Shown piece after piece: positions 9,098 through 17,063 of a stretch of DNA of 64,000 nt. Position 1 is the first letter of the stretch. Each line of letters starts with the position of its first letter. Source of the stretch: an uncultured Acidimicrobiaceae bacterium (lineage in GTDB: Bacteria; Actinomycetota; Acidimicrobiia; Acidimicrobiales; SZUA-35). The stretch covers positions 25,601 to 89,600 of the forward strand of contig CAMYLA010000007.1 of assembly GCA_947259095.1 (NCBI GenBank), in the 5' to 3' direction. Position numbers and translations under genes: made by a program. Under the pieces are notes generated by a model that had not been told where the DNA came from, did no database searches, and saw only the letters and a list, made by a program, of their open reading frames with translations.

Positions 9098-10342
9098 GTG
9101 AAGAGCATTCTTAGGGCCGCAACCGCCGACGGCGACGAGGCGTTCGCCCGAACCCTCGATGCCGCGGTTGGCGGCGATCCGGCGATGATCGCCGAGCTGA
9201 TCGGCGAGTTCGAGCCGGGGCAGAGCAGCTTCGCACGCCGTCAGGGGGCGGCAGACGTCGAGGGGGTGGTGAACACCACGCTCTCGGACGCATTCCGCAA
9301 CCTCGGGGCCTTCCGGGCCCGGGATCGCCGGGCCTTCCGGGCCTACCTCTACCGGATTCTCCGGTGTTTCGACGGCAGGACCGGCTCCCCCGACCTCCTG
9401 CCACCCGACGGCGACCAGTCGGGCGGCGCCGGTTCGGGTGCCCTGAGGCCGCTGGTGGTCGAGGCCGACGCCGATGGCAACGACAACCACGGCGCCGAGT
9501 CGCTCATGGTTGGGGCTGCAGCCAACGCCACCGTCGAACCGAGCGAACCGAGCGAACCGAGCGAACCGAGCCAGGGTGGCGCTGACACGGCCCAGTCGGG
9601 CCCGCCCCAATCGGCCCCACCGCCGCCGTCCGACCCGGACACACCGAAGCCGACAAAACCGGCGCCACCGGCCACCGGTGAGCAGGCCGGCAGCGCCGCG
9701 GCCGCAGTGGTCGAGCGACCCCCGCTCGACGTGCCGGTGGCGCCGCTCCCCGAGTCGATCGCCCGGACCCCGTGCTCGGTGATGACCGACGGTTCACCGG
9801 CGGTTGGCGAGATCGCCTTCGTCACCTTCGACTTCGACGGTCCCTTCCAGCTCTTCCGCGGCACCTCGGTCGACATCATCGGCCCGTCGAAGCGTTCCGC
9901 CCTGATCGAGGGTCTCGGCGATCCGTCATCGGTGAAGGACGGCCAACGGTTCCCGTTCGTGATCGGCGGCAACATGATGTGGGACAAGGGGTTTGCCGTG
10001 CAGACGCTGCTGGCCGGGGGCGAGGTCAAGACCCGGTGCTCCATCTCGGACCGGCGGGTCCCGGCCCCGTGCCGGATCATCACCGACGGCGCCCCGGCCA
10101 AGGGTGAGCGCGCCTCGGTGGCCTATCGGCTCCCCGGTCCCTATGCGCCGTTCAAGGGGCAGCAGACCCACATCATGGGGTGGGGCAGGAAATCGGTGAT
10201 GACCGACGGCTCCCCGGCCGTACTCCGGGCCGAGGTCAAGGCCGACTTCGAGATCGACGGTTTCATGTTCAAGGAAGGCCCGTTCCAGGTGAGGACGGCG
10301 CTGGCCGACGGTGCGGCTCACGCCGTCTGCGAGATTTCCTAG
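9098..10342 (+). CDS. sigma-70 region 2-like domain fused to duplicated Cys-bounded domain, unknown function
   Basis: About 414 residues from GTG 9098. Residues 1-90 resemble region 2 of ECF sigma factors (ADVEGVVNTTLSDAFRNL followed by FRAYLYRILR matches the EDLVQETF...FRAWLFRIARN pattern), but region 4 and the usual DNA-contacting tail of region 2 are missing. A low-complexity linker follows, with four EPS repeats near residues 147-158 and a Pro/Thr-rich stretch. The C-terminus has two copies of an about 90-residue domain (residues 226-316 and 324-414), each starting C-x-x-[MI]TDG[SA]PA and ending C-[SE]IS, so each is probably closed by a disulfide. No signal peptide or membrane helix is visible. 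The start is uncertain: a weak AGGG precedes GTG 9098, and the track starts at TTG 9005. Not a recognised family as a whole. Confidence 0.6.
   Translation: MKSILRAATADGDEAFARTLDAAVGGDPAMIAELIGEFEPGQSSFARRQGAADVEGVVNTTLSDAFRNLGAFRARDRRAFRAYLYRILRCFDGRTGSPDLLPPDGDQSGGAGSGALRPLVVEADADGNDNHGAESLMVGAAANATVEPSEPSEPSEPSQGGADTAQSGPPQSAPPPPSDPDTPKPTKPAPPATGEQAGSAAAAVVERPPLDVPVAPLPESIARTPCSVMTDGSPAVGEIAFVTFDFDGPFQLFRGTSVDIIGPSKRSALIEGLGDPSSVKDGQRFPFVIGGNMMWDKGFAVQTLLAGGEVKTRCSISDRRVPAPCRIITDGAPAKGERASVAYRLPGPYAPFKGQQTHIMGWGRKSVMTDGSPAVLRAEVKADFEIDGFMFKEGPFQVRTALADGAAHAVCEIS
9536..9571 (+). repeat. 4 x 9-bp tandem repeat GAACCGAGC
   Basis: Four perfect copies of a nonamer inside the sigma-2-like gene, in frame, encoding (E-P-S)4 in the interdomain linker. 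Confidence 0.9.
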
Positions 10343-10380
10343 GTTTCCATCCGTCGGCGGTATCCACGCTCCGCTCCGGT

Positions 10381-10401
10381 GCGACTCATCAAAGGAGTCG
10401 C
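10381..10401 (+). terminator. hairpin after sigma-2-like gene
   Basis: Perfect 7-bp inverted repeat GCGACTC / GAGTCGC with a 7-base loop, 39 bases after the stop and within the 167-base gap before the DUF1800 gene. No T run follows. The rest of this gap shows nothing recognisable. Confidence 0.4.
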
Positions 10402-10509
10402 CCGGCGGAAGAAGACGCGGCCCGGCTCCACCGGTGGATCGGTGCACGTCCGGAGGCCTCGTGTCTCGGACTGCCCACCCGGCGGAGTCTTTGTCGACGA
10501 CGAGATGGG

Positions 10510-11325
10510 GTGGCATTCGTGCTCGAAGGACGTGCTCTCAAGGAGCACACGCTGAACCGCCTGGGCTACGGCCCGAGCGTCTGGCACTGGAACCGATACG
10601 ACGAGCTGGGGTTCCAGAGCTACGTCGATGAGCAGTTGGCCGGCACCCTGGCCGCCATCTCGCCGACCGCTGCGGCCACCGAACCCAAGTTCCGGCGGGC
10701 GGTCCTGGCCCGCCGTCAGCTCGAGGTGGTGCTGCTCGACTTCTGGTTCAACCACTTCAACGTCGACGCCGGTGGCGGCATCGCGGAGCGAACCGTCGAC
10801 CAGCATCAGGGAGCCATCCAGAGCCATCTGTTCGGCCGGTTCTCCGACATGCTGCTGGCCACCGCCCGGTCGCCGGCCATGCTCGATTACCTCGACAACC
10901 GGATCAACTACGAGGAGGAGGTCGTCAACGGTCGGGTCTACGGCCTCAACGAGAACTACGCCCGGGAGCTGATGGAGTTGCACACCCTGGGCGTCGACGG
11001 GGGTTACAGCGAGGCCGACATCATCGAGGTGGCCAGGGTGCTGACCGGTTGGTCGGTGTCCAGCGATGCCTACAGCTTCAAGCGCAGCCGCCACGACGGT
11101 GGCCAGAAGGTGGTCATGGGGGCAACCTTCCCGGCGGGCCGGGAGGAGGAGGAAGGGGTCGAGCTGCTGAACATGCTGGCCGCCCACCCCTCGACGGCAT
11201 CGTTCCTCAGCCGCAAGCTCTGCCGCCGGTTCGTCTCCGAGGATCCGCCCCCGGCGGCGGTCGACGCCGCCGCTGCGACCTTCACCTCCTCCGGCGGCAA
11301 CCTCGGCGACACGGTTCGCCGGTGA
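10510..11325 (+). CDS. DUF1800 family protein (3' end frameshifted)
   Basis: DUF1800 proteins are encoded beside DUF1501 proteins in many bacteria; their biochemical role is unknown. Seen: LNRLGYGPS at the N-terminus, FWFNHFNVD, AMLDYLDN, GLNENYARELMELHTLGVDGGY, ARVLTGW and KLCRRFV, in the usual family order. The frame stops at TGA 11323-11325 right after GGNLGDTVRR, but the +1 frame continues as AEAILSSPEFVRF to TAG 11384-11386, which is the expected family C-terminus (ILTSPEF). A single-base shift around 11290-11322, either real or a sequencing error, therefore removes the last 20 or so residues. Start is uncertain; GTG 10510 or 10519 lie just before the homology. The intact gene would end 2 bases before the DUF1501 ATG, in one operon. 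Confidence 0.75.
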   Translation: MAFVLEGRALKEHTLNRLGYGPSVWHWNRYDELGFQSYVDEQLAGTLAAISPTAAATEPKFRRAVLARRQLEVVLLDFWFNHFNVDAGGGIAERTVDQHQGAIQSHLFGRFSDMLLATARSPAMLDYLDNRINYEEEVVNGRVYGLNENYARELMELHTLGVDGGYSEADIIEVARVLTGWSVSSDAYSFKRSRHDGGQKVVMGATFPAGREEEEGVELLNMLAAHPSTASFLSRKLCRRFVSEDPPPAAVDAAAATFTSSGGNLGDTVRR

Positions 11326-11388
11326 CGCCCGGATCACCGCCGCCGCCGAGGCCATCCTGTCCAGCCCCGAGTTCGTGAGGTTCTAGCA

Positions 11389-13626
11389 ATGACGATCAAC
11401 CTGCTCTCCCCGAACCGGGGCCGGACCCGGTTGTCCGGCGACGCCGAGTCGGGCGGCTCGGCCCTGTTCTCCCGCCGCCAGATGCTGGCCGGCATGATGG
11501 GCGCCGGCGTGGTGACCATCATCGGGACCTCCCCCATGGCCGGCGCCCTGCGAGCGCTGGCCGTGCCCGGCGATGCCGACGATCGTGTGCTGGTGAACGT
11601 CTTCCTACGGGGCGGGGCCGATGGCCTCAACATCGTTGTCCCCCACGGCGACGACGACTACTACCGGCTGCGTCGTTCCATCGCCCAGCCCCGCAACTCG
11701 CTGTCGGACCTGGACGGCTTCTTCGGTCTCCACCAGTCCTTCGCCCCGCTGTACCCCCTGTACCAGAGCGGCGAGCTGGCCTTTGTCCACGCCACCGGCA
11801 GCAACGACCGGACCCGCTCCCACTTCTCGGCCATGGACAATATGGATCTGGCCTTCGGGAGCACCGGCTGGATGCAGCGTGCGTTGGCCTCGCAGAATGA
11901 TCGCGACCCACTGTCGGGCCTGACCATCGGCGATCGCACCGCCCCGTCGCTGCGTGGACCGAGCAGCGGGATTGCCATCGACAGGCTGAACTCGTTCCGG
12001 CAGTCCACCACTGCGCTCGGCGACATGCGCCAGGCGGTGGAGGCGATGTACGGGGCCTCCGGCGATCCCCTCACCGGGGAGGCCACGCTTCGGGCTTTCA
12101 CCTCGATCGACGCCCTGGCCGGGGTGACGGTGGACCCTGCGGTCCAGTACCCGAGTTCCTCCTTCGCCCGAGATCTCCGGGAGGCGGCGGCCCTGATCAA
12201 GGCCGACCTCGGGGTCAGGATGGTCAGCGTCAGCATCGGCGGCTGGGACCACCACAGCGACACGGTGCCCAGAATGCAGGCAAAGGGTGACCAGCTGGCC
12301 GCGGCCCTGGCCGCCTTCAAGGCCGATCTCGGCGACCAGGGCGGTCGGGTGCTGACCGTGGTCATGTCGGAGTTCGGGCGAACCGCCAAGGAGAACGGCA
12401 GCGGCGGGACCGACCACGGCCACGGCAACATGATGATGGTCATGGGCGGCGGGATGAGCGGGGCCGGCGGCGGCCGGGTCCATGTCCGGGACAATGCCTG
12501 GGTCGGCCTGTCGGAGAACCAGTTGAACGACGGGCGGGACCTGGCCATCACCACCGACTTCCGATCGGTGCTGGCCGAGCTGCTCGAGGGTCACATGGGC
12601 ATCGTCAACGGCCAGATCTTTCCCCGCTTCACCCCTCGCTATCTCGGGTTGCTGTCGGCGGGCACCACGCCACCGACCACCGCTCCGACCACCCCCACCA
12701 CCGCTCCGACCACCCCCACCACCGCGACCACCGCCCCGGGCTCGTCCACCACGGCCGGCCCGAGCACCACCGCCGGATCGTCCACCACGGAGGGGCCGAC
12801 AACGACCGCGGGGGCCAGAACCACCGTCCTGGCCTCGACCACGGTGGCCTCGACCCGACCGTCGACCACGGGCCCGAGCACCACCGGGCCGTCGACCACG
12901 GGACCGGCGACGGCCGGCCCCAGCACCACCGGCCCAACCACAACCGGCCCGAGCACCACTCGCCCCGGCACCACCGGCCCAACCACCACCGGCCGTCGTA
13001 CGACCACCACGCTGCCACCCGAAGCACGGGGTTCGATCGCCGGCGTCGTCACCTACGTCGGCGGAGGAACGGCCGCCGGGGTCAAGATCGACCTGTTCAG
13101 AGCGGTCGACGGCAAACGCAACGGGTACCTGGGAACCGCCTCCACCGATGCCGACGGCGCCTATCGTTTCACCGCCGAACCGGGGCCCCACATCCTCACC
13201 TTCATCGCACCGGATGGCGACGGGTTCGTGGCGGCACGGGGCCGGTACCACCAGCCGTCGGTCATGGTCGAGGCCGGCAAGACCTCGAGTGGCATCAACG
13301 GTCGACTGTTGGGCTCCAGCTTCGGCGACAGCTCGACCGTGGGCGGCACGATCGCCATCACCGGTGGTCGGCCTGTGGCCGAGATCCAGGTCGATCTGTT
13401 CATGGCATCGGCCGACGGTTCCCGATCGGAGTTCCTCAACACCACCAAGACCAACAGCGACGGTCGGTACCGTTTCGTGATCCCCGCCGGCTGCTACGTG
13501 CTGACCATGATCGCCCCCGACGGTCGGCGTTTCGAAAACGGTCGCCGTTGGCATCAGCCGATGACCAGCGTCGAACCGCGCCAAGCGGTGGTTGATCTCG
13601 ACGCCACACTACAGTCGCCGACCTAG
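11389..13626 (+). CDS. Tat-exported DUF1501 protein with Thr-rich linker and two Cna-B-like repeats
   Basis: 745 residues. N-terminal Tat signal with SRRQMLAGMMGAGVVTI (twin Arg at 29-30). DUF1501 domain: NVFLRGGADGLNIVVPHGDDDYY, HATGSNDRTRSHFSAMD, GGWDHHSDT, VVMSEFGRTAKENGSGGTDHG, a sulfatase/alkaline-phosphatase-like fold with metal-binding His/Asp residues. From about residue 425 to 541 runs a Thr/Pro/Ser linker (TTAPTTPTT, STTGPSTTGP), like a glycosylated stalk. Two about 95-residue carboxypeptidase-regulatory/SdrD-B-like beta domains follow (GVKIDLFRAVDGKRNGYLGT..., AEIQVDLFMASADGSRSEFLNT...). Probably a cell-surface protein. Partner of the DUF1800 gene directly upstream. Confidence 0.83.
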   Translation: MTINLLSPNRGRTRLSGDAESGGSALFSRRQMLAGMMGAGVVTIIGTSPMAGALRALAVPGDADDRVLVNVFLRGGADGLNIVVPHGDDDYYRLRRSIAQPRNSLSDLDGFFGLHQSFAPLYPLYQSGELAFVHATGSNDRTRSHFSAMDNMDLAFGSTGWMQRALASQNDRDPLSGLTIGDRTAPSLRGPSSGIAIDRLNSFRQSTTALGDMRQAVEAMYGASGDPLTGEATLRAFTSIDALAGVTVDPAVQYPSSSFARDLREAAALIKADLGVRMVSVSIGGWDHHSDTVPRMQAKGDQLAAALAAFKADLGDQGGRVLTVVMSEFGRTAKENGSGGTDHGHGNMMMVMGGGMSGAGGGRVHVRDNAWVGLSENQLNDGRDLAITTDFRSVLAELLEGHMGIVNGQIFPRFTPRYLGLLSAGTTPPTTAPTTPTTAPTTPTTATTAPGSSTTAGPSTTAGSSTTEGPTTTAGARTTVLASTTVASTRPSTTGPSTTGPSTTGPATAGPSTTGPTTTGPSTTRPGTTGPTTTGRRTTTTLPPEARGSIAGVVTYVGGGTAAGVKIDLFRAVDGKRNGYLGTASTDADGAYRFTAEPGPHILTFIAPDGDGFVAARGRYHQPSVMVEAGKTSSGINGRLLGSSFGDSSTVGGTIAITGGRPVAEIQVDLFMASADGSRSEFLNTTKTNSDGRYRFVIPAGCYVLTMIAPDGRRFENGRRWHQPMTSVEPRQAVVDLDATLQSPT
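12661..13010 (+). repeat. low-complexity ACC-rich coding repeat (Thr/Pro/Ser linker)
   Basis: Imperfect in-frame repeats built from ACCACC and GGCCCGAGCACC units, coding for the stalk of the DUF1501 protein. The antisense ORFs over it are shadows. Confidence 0.75.
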
Positions 13627-13656
13627 CCATCGCCAGCACCCTGCTGGTCATCGGTC

Positions 13657-13686
13657 CCCCGGACCCCTGAAATTTCGGGGCCGGGG
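13657..13686. terminator. strong GC hairpin after DUF1501 gene
   Basis: CCCCGG-A-CCCC-T-GA pairs with TC-GGGG-CCGGGG around an AATT loop (two single-base bulges). It lies 31 bases after the stop and directly before the next promoter. No T run. Confidence 0.55.
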
Positions 13687-13702
13687 TGTCATGGCCTAGC
13701 AT
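13674..13702 (+). promoter_or_regulatory. promoter of LLM oxidoreductase operon
   Basis: TTCGGG (13674-13679), 17-base spacer, TAGCAT (13697-13702), followed by a leader of about 50 bases with AAAAGGGG before ATG 13760. The -35 overlaps the 3' arm of the preceding hairpin. Confidence 0.45.
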
Positions 13703-13759
13703 GATCGCAGGGGATTGGGGCCGGAACAGGCCCGAATCCGGTCGAAAAGGGGATCGGTC

Positions 13760-14914
13760 ATGAAGTTCGGCATCTTCTACGAATTATCGGTACCGCGTCC
13801 GTTCGAGGAGAACGAGCGGTTGGTCTACGAGCGGTCGCTGGAGCAGGTCCGGCTGGCCGACGAGCTCGGTTTCGATCAGGTCTGGGCCGTCGAGCACCAC
13901 TTCCTCGAGGAGTACTCCCACTGCTCGGCACCGGAGTTGTTCCTCACGGCCTGCGCCATGCAGACCCAGAACATCCGGGTCGGGCACGGCATCGTGACCT
14001 GCGTGCCGGAATTCAACCATCCGATCCGGATAGCCGAACGGGCCGCCGTGCTCGACATCCTGTCCGGTGGTCGCCTGGAGATGGGGACGGGCCGGTCGGC
14101 GACCTGGACCGAGCTCGGAGGCTTCGAGGCCAACCCGGACGACACCAAGAAGAGCTGGGACGAGTTCGTTCACGCCCTCCCCAAGATGTGGACCCAGGAG
14201 CGGTACCGCCACGACGGCCACTTCTTCTCCATGCCGTCGCGGGCGGTACTGCCGAAACCGCTGCAGAAGCCGCACCCGCCGATGTGGGTTGCGGTGTCCT
14301 CACCGGGTACCGAAGACGACGCCGCCGATCGGGGCATGGGCTGCCTCGGGGTCAACTTCACCAGCTTCGCCGAGCAGGAGCGCAAGGTGAAGGCCTACCG
14401 CCACCGGATCCAGCATTGCGACCCGGTTGGGGAGTTCGTGAACGATCAGCTGAACACCATCAACTTCCTGTTCTGCCACGACGACTCCGAAGTCGGTGTC
14501 TCGACCGGCCGCAAGATGATGGGCCAGTTCCAGTACATGGCGGGCCAACTCGACATGGCCAAGGAGGTCTACCCGACGAGGGCCTACCTGACCGCCGGCC
14601 TCCTGTCCGGTGCCCGCAAGCGGGCCGCCAGCCCCGGAGATGTCAAGGAGCCGCCGGAGGGCATCGCCGTCGGCAGCCCCGACCAGATCATCCGGGAGCT
14701 CAAGAAGTGGGAGGCCACCGGCGTCGACCGGGTCCAGTTCCTACTGAACGCAGCCGAGACGATCCCTCAGCAGCAGGTCCTCGACAGCCTGCGGCTGTTC
14801 GCCGAGGAGGTCATGCCCCATTTCCAGGGCGACGAGGCGGCGGCGCGATCCCGTCGGGAGGCCACCGCAGATTCGCTGGCCGATGTGGCCGGCGCCGCGG
14901 CGGGCGGTGCCTAG
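13760..14914 (+). CDS. LLM-class (luciferase-like) flavin-dependent oxidoreductase
   Basis: 384 residues. MKFGIFYELSVPRP start, WAVEHHFLEEYS, IRVGHGIVTCV, NHPIRIAERAAVLDILSGGRLEMGTGR and the C-terminal VGSPDQIIRELKKWEATGVD are the classic bacterial luciferase-like FMN/F420 enzyme signatures. The substrate cannot be told from sequence. ATG 13760 has AAAAGGGGATCGGTC directly upstream, so the upstream ORF start at 13715 is rejected. It is followed after one base by an acetoacetate decarboxylase-like gene, suggesting joint action on a keto or carboxylic compound (inference). C-terminal tail is Ala/Gly-rich. Confidence 0.9.
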   Translation: MKFGIFYELSVPRPFEENERLVYERSLEQVRLADELGFDQVWAVEHHFLEEYSHCSAPELFLTACAMQTQNIRVGHGIVTCVPEFNHPIRIAERAAVLDILSGGRLEMGTGRSATWTELGGFEANPDDTKKSWDEFVHALPKMWTQERYRHDGHFFSMPSRAVLPKPLQKPHPPMWVAVSSPGTEDDAADRGMGCLGVNFTSFAEQERKVKAYRHRIQHCDPVGEFVNDQLNTINFLFCHDDSEVGVSTGRKMMGQFQYMAGQLDMAKEVYPTRAYLTAGLLSGARKRAASPGDVKEPPEGIAVGSPDQIIRELKKWEATGVDRVQFLLNAAETIPQQQVLDSLRLFAEEVMPHFQGDEAAARSRREATADSLADVAGAAAGGA

Positions 14915-14915
14915 G

Positions 14916-15671
14916 GTGCCGCTGTTCGGAACACTCGATCTGTCAACCGCCCTGGCGTCGGCGCCGACCGTGACCGGCCTGGCCCCCGAGACCTGGAACC
15001 TGCCAGGCGCCCAGACCCTCCAGGTGAGCTACGAGGTGGAGGAGGCCCCGGCCCTGGCCGTGACCCCGCCGGCCCTGCACCCCAGCATCCCGCCATACGC
15101 CACCTTCAGCGTGTGCCACATGCCGGAGAGCCCGGTCGGCGAGTTCAACCTGGCCATGGTCCGCCTCATCGTCCGGGCCGGGATCCGCCCTCGAGCGCTG
15201 CTGATGGGGGCCTACACCGATTCCGAGGCCGCAGCCGAGCAACTGCGAGCCGGCTGGGGTTACCGCGTGTCGCAGGCCGAGGTCACGTTCTCCCGCCGCC
15301 ACAATCAGCTCCGGGGCACGGTCACCATCGACGGCCGGACCGCACTCGACGCCCGCCTGCTCGACCCGGAACCGATGGCCGGGGCCGATATCGAGCTGTT
15401 CGACAACCTCCACCTGGCAAATGTGGCCGACGGTGATCCGCTGATCGTGCAGGTCGACCCCGGGTACCAGTACCACTCTGCCGACCGGGGCGCCGCCGAT
15501 CTCCGGCAGTTCGATGCCGAGCTGCTCGGCATCGAGGGCATCGAGCCGGTGTACGCCGTGGTGGCGGTGGCCTGCCGGGCCGACGTGGAGCTGACGGCCC
15601 CCAGGTTCGTCATCGACCCCACCAAGCCGGCGATCCAGGGCACCAGGAGACTGGACACGGCGGCGAGCTGA
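14916..15671 (+). CDS. acetoacetate decarboxylase family protein
   Basis: 251 residues. Features of the ADC fold: PPALHPSIPPYATFSVCHMPESPVGEFNLAMVRLIVRAGIRPRALLMGAYTDSEAAAEQLRAGWGY, with the substrate-pocket order of the family. I do not see an unambiguous match to the Schiff-base lysine motif of true acetoacetate decarboxylase, so the chemistry may differ. GTG 14916 starts one base after the TAG of the LLM gene, which suggests translational coupling. The ORF track's longer start (14883) would overlap that gene. Confidence 0.72.
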   Translation: MPLFGTLDLSTALASAPTVTGLAPETWNLPGAQTLQVSYEVEEAPALAVTPPALHPSIPPYATFSVCHMPESPVGEFNLAMVRLIVRAGIRPRALLMGAYTDSEAAAEQLRAGWGYRVSQAEVTFSRRHNQLRGTVTIDGRTALDARLLDPEPMAGADIELFDNLHLANVADGDPLIVQVDPGYQYHSADRGAADLRQFDAELLGIEGIEPVYAVVAVACRADVELTAPRFVIDPTKPAIQGTRRLDTAAS

Positions 15672-15737
15672 CCCGTCCGCCGACCCCCGCCCCAGCGCGG
15701 CGCCGGCGGTGAATCGGTCCATTGTCCTAACGGTCCA

Positions 15738-17063
15738 ATGCCCACATCCGACGACCACGGCCCCACCCCGCCTGGGCCGACGCCGCTTCCGGCCCCCGAT
15801 GCCGGCAACGCACCGGATGGCGCCGACCCCCACATTCCCCACGGCGTCCGGGTGCTCATCGCCGCCCTGTTCGCCACCTCGATGGCCAACCGGGCCCAGC
15901 TGGTCGCACTGGGGTTGCTGGTGTTCGACGTCACCGGCGACGAGCTCGACCTCGGCCTGCTGGGATTGGCGGAGTTCCTCCCCATCTTCCTGCTCTCGCC
16001 GTTGACCGGTACCATCGCCGATCGTTATGACCGCCGGATCATCTACGCCATCGGTCTCGCCATTGAGATGGTCGCCGGCTTGGGATTCTTTCTCCTGGCC
16101 CGCAGCGACCTGACCTCGATCGCCCCCATCCTGGCCCTGGTGGTGGTCTTCGGTGTTGCCCGTTCGCTGACGGCCCCGGCCAGCCGGGCATTGCCGATCG
16201 ACCTGGCCCCGCCCGGACTGGTCGAGCGGGTGGTGGCACTGCGTTCGGTGTCATTCCAAACCGCGGGAATTGTCGGCCCGACGATCGCCGGGTTGCTGTT
16301 CAGCGTGGATCGATCGCTGCCGTTCGTGCTGGCCCTGGCCGGCTTCGCCGCCGCCATCGTGCTGCTGCGGTTCGTGCCGTCGACGGGCGTGAAGCGGCTG
16401 CGCAACGGGAAGGGCCCGGCCCAGGCGCTGAGGGATGCGGTGGAGGGGCTGCGGTTCATCCGCCGCACCCCGGTGCTGTTCGGCGCCATCAGCCTCGATC
16501 TTTTTGCAGTGCTGTTCGGCGGGGCCGTCGCCCTGCTGCCGGCCATCGGCGAGAAACGGCTGGGGGTCGACGAGGCTGCGGTCGGGTTCCTGTACTCGGC
16601 CATCGGGGTCGGTGCCCTGATCACCGCCGCCATCCTGTCGGTCAAACCGATCCGCCGTCATGTCGGCACCGTGCTGTTCGTGGTGGTGTCGATCTTCGGG
16701 GTGGCCACCATCGTGCTCGGCCTGACCCAGTCCTACGTGGTCGCCCTGCTGGCGCTGCTGGTGCTGAGCGCGGCCGATGCGGTCAGCGTGTTCATTCGGG
16801 CCACGATCGTGCCGCTGGCCAGCCCCGAGGACATGCGGGGCCGGGTTCTGGCGGTGGAGAACGTCTTCATCGGGGGCTCCAACGAGTTGGGGGCGTTGGA
16901 GTCCGGCCTGACCGCAGCCTGGTTCGGGCTGGTCACCGCGGTCGTGCTCGGCGGCGTCGGCACCCTGGCGGTGGTCGGGGTTTCGTTGTTCGCCTTCCCC
17001 GCACTCCGGCGGGTCGATCGTTTCGAGGATGTCCGGCCGCCTAGCCGCCAGGAAGATCGATGA
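15738..17063 (+). CDS. MFS transporter (EntS/MFS_3-like exporter)
   Basis: 441 residues. A Pro/Asp-rich 35-residue cytoplasmic N-terminus, then about 12 hydrophobic helices with FLPIFLLSPLTGTIADRYDRRIIYAIGL (MFS motif A-like, GxxADRYDRR) between helices 2 and 3. Halves are related, as in MFS_3/enterobactin-exporter-like proteins; the substrate is unknown. Its last 23 bases overlap the 3' end of the convergent CoA-transferase gene. Confidence 0.85.
   Translation: MPTSDDHGPTPPGPTPLPAPDAGNAPDGADPHIPHGVRVLIAALFATSMANRAQLVALGLLVFDVTGDELDLGLLGLAEFLPIFLLSPLTGTIADRYDRRIIYAIGLAIEMVAGLGFFLLARSDLTSIAPILALVVVFGVARSLTAPASRALPIDLAPPGLVERVVALRSVSFQTAGIVGPTIAGLLFSVDRSLPFVLALAGFAAAIVLLRFVPSTGVKRLRNGKGPAQALRDAVEGLRFIRRTPVLFGAISLDLFAVLFGGAVALLPAIGEKRLGVDEAAVGFLYSAIGVGALITAAILSVKPIRRHVGTVLFVVVSIFGVATIVLGLTQSYVVALLALLVLSAADAVSVFIRATIVPLASPEDMRGRVLAVENVFIGGSNELGALESGLTAAWFGLVTAVVLGGVGTLAVVGVSLFAFPALRRVDRFEDVRPPSRQEDR

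Noticed and set aside
11323-11325. TGA at the end of the DUF1800 frame as a third Sec codon
   Set aside because: The conserved continuation (SPEF) lies in the +1 frame, not in the same frame, so this is a frameshift.
11605-13584. 659-aa minus-strand ORF
   Set aside because: Antisense of the DUF1501 gene; its Gly/Arg-rich centre mirrors the Thr-rich repeat.
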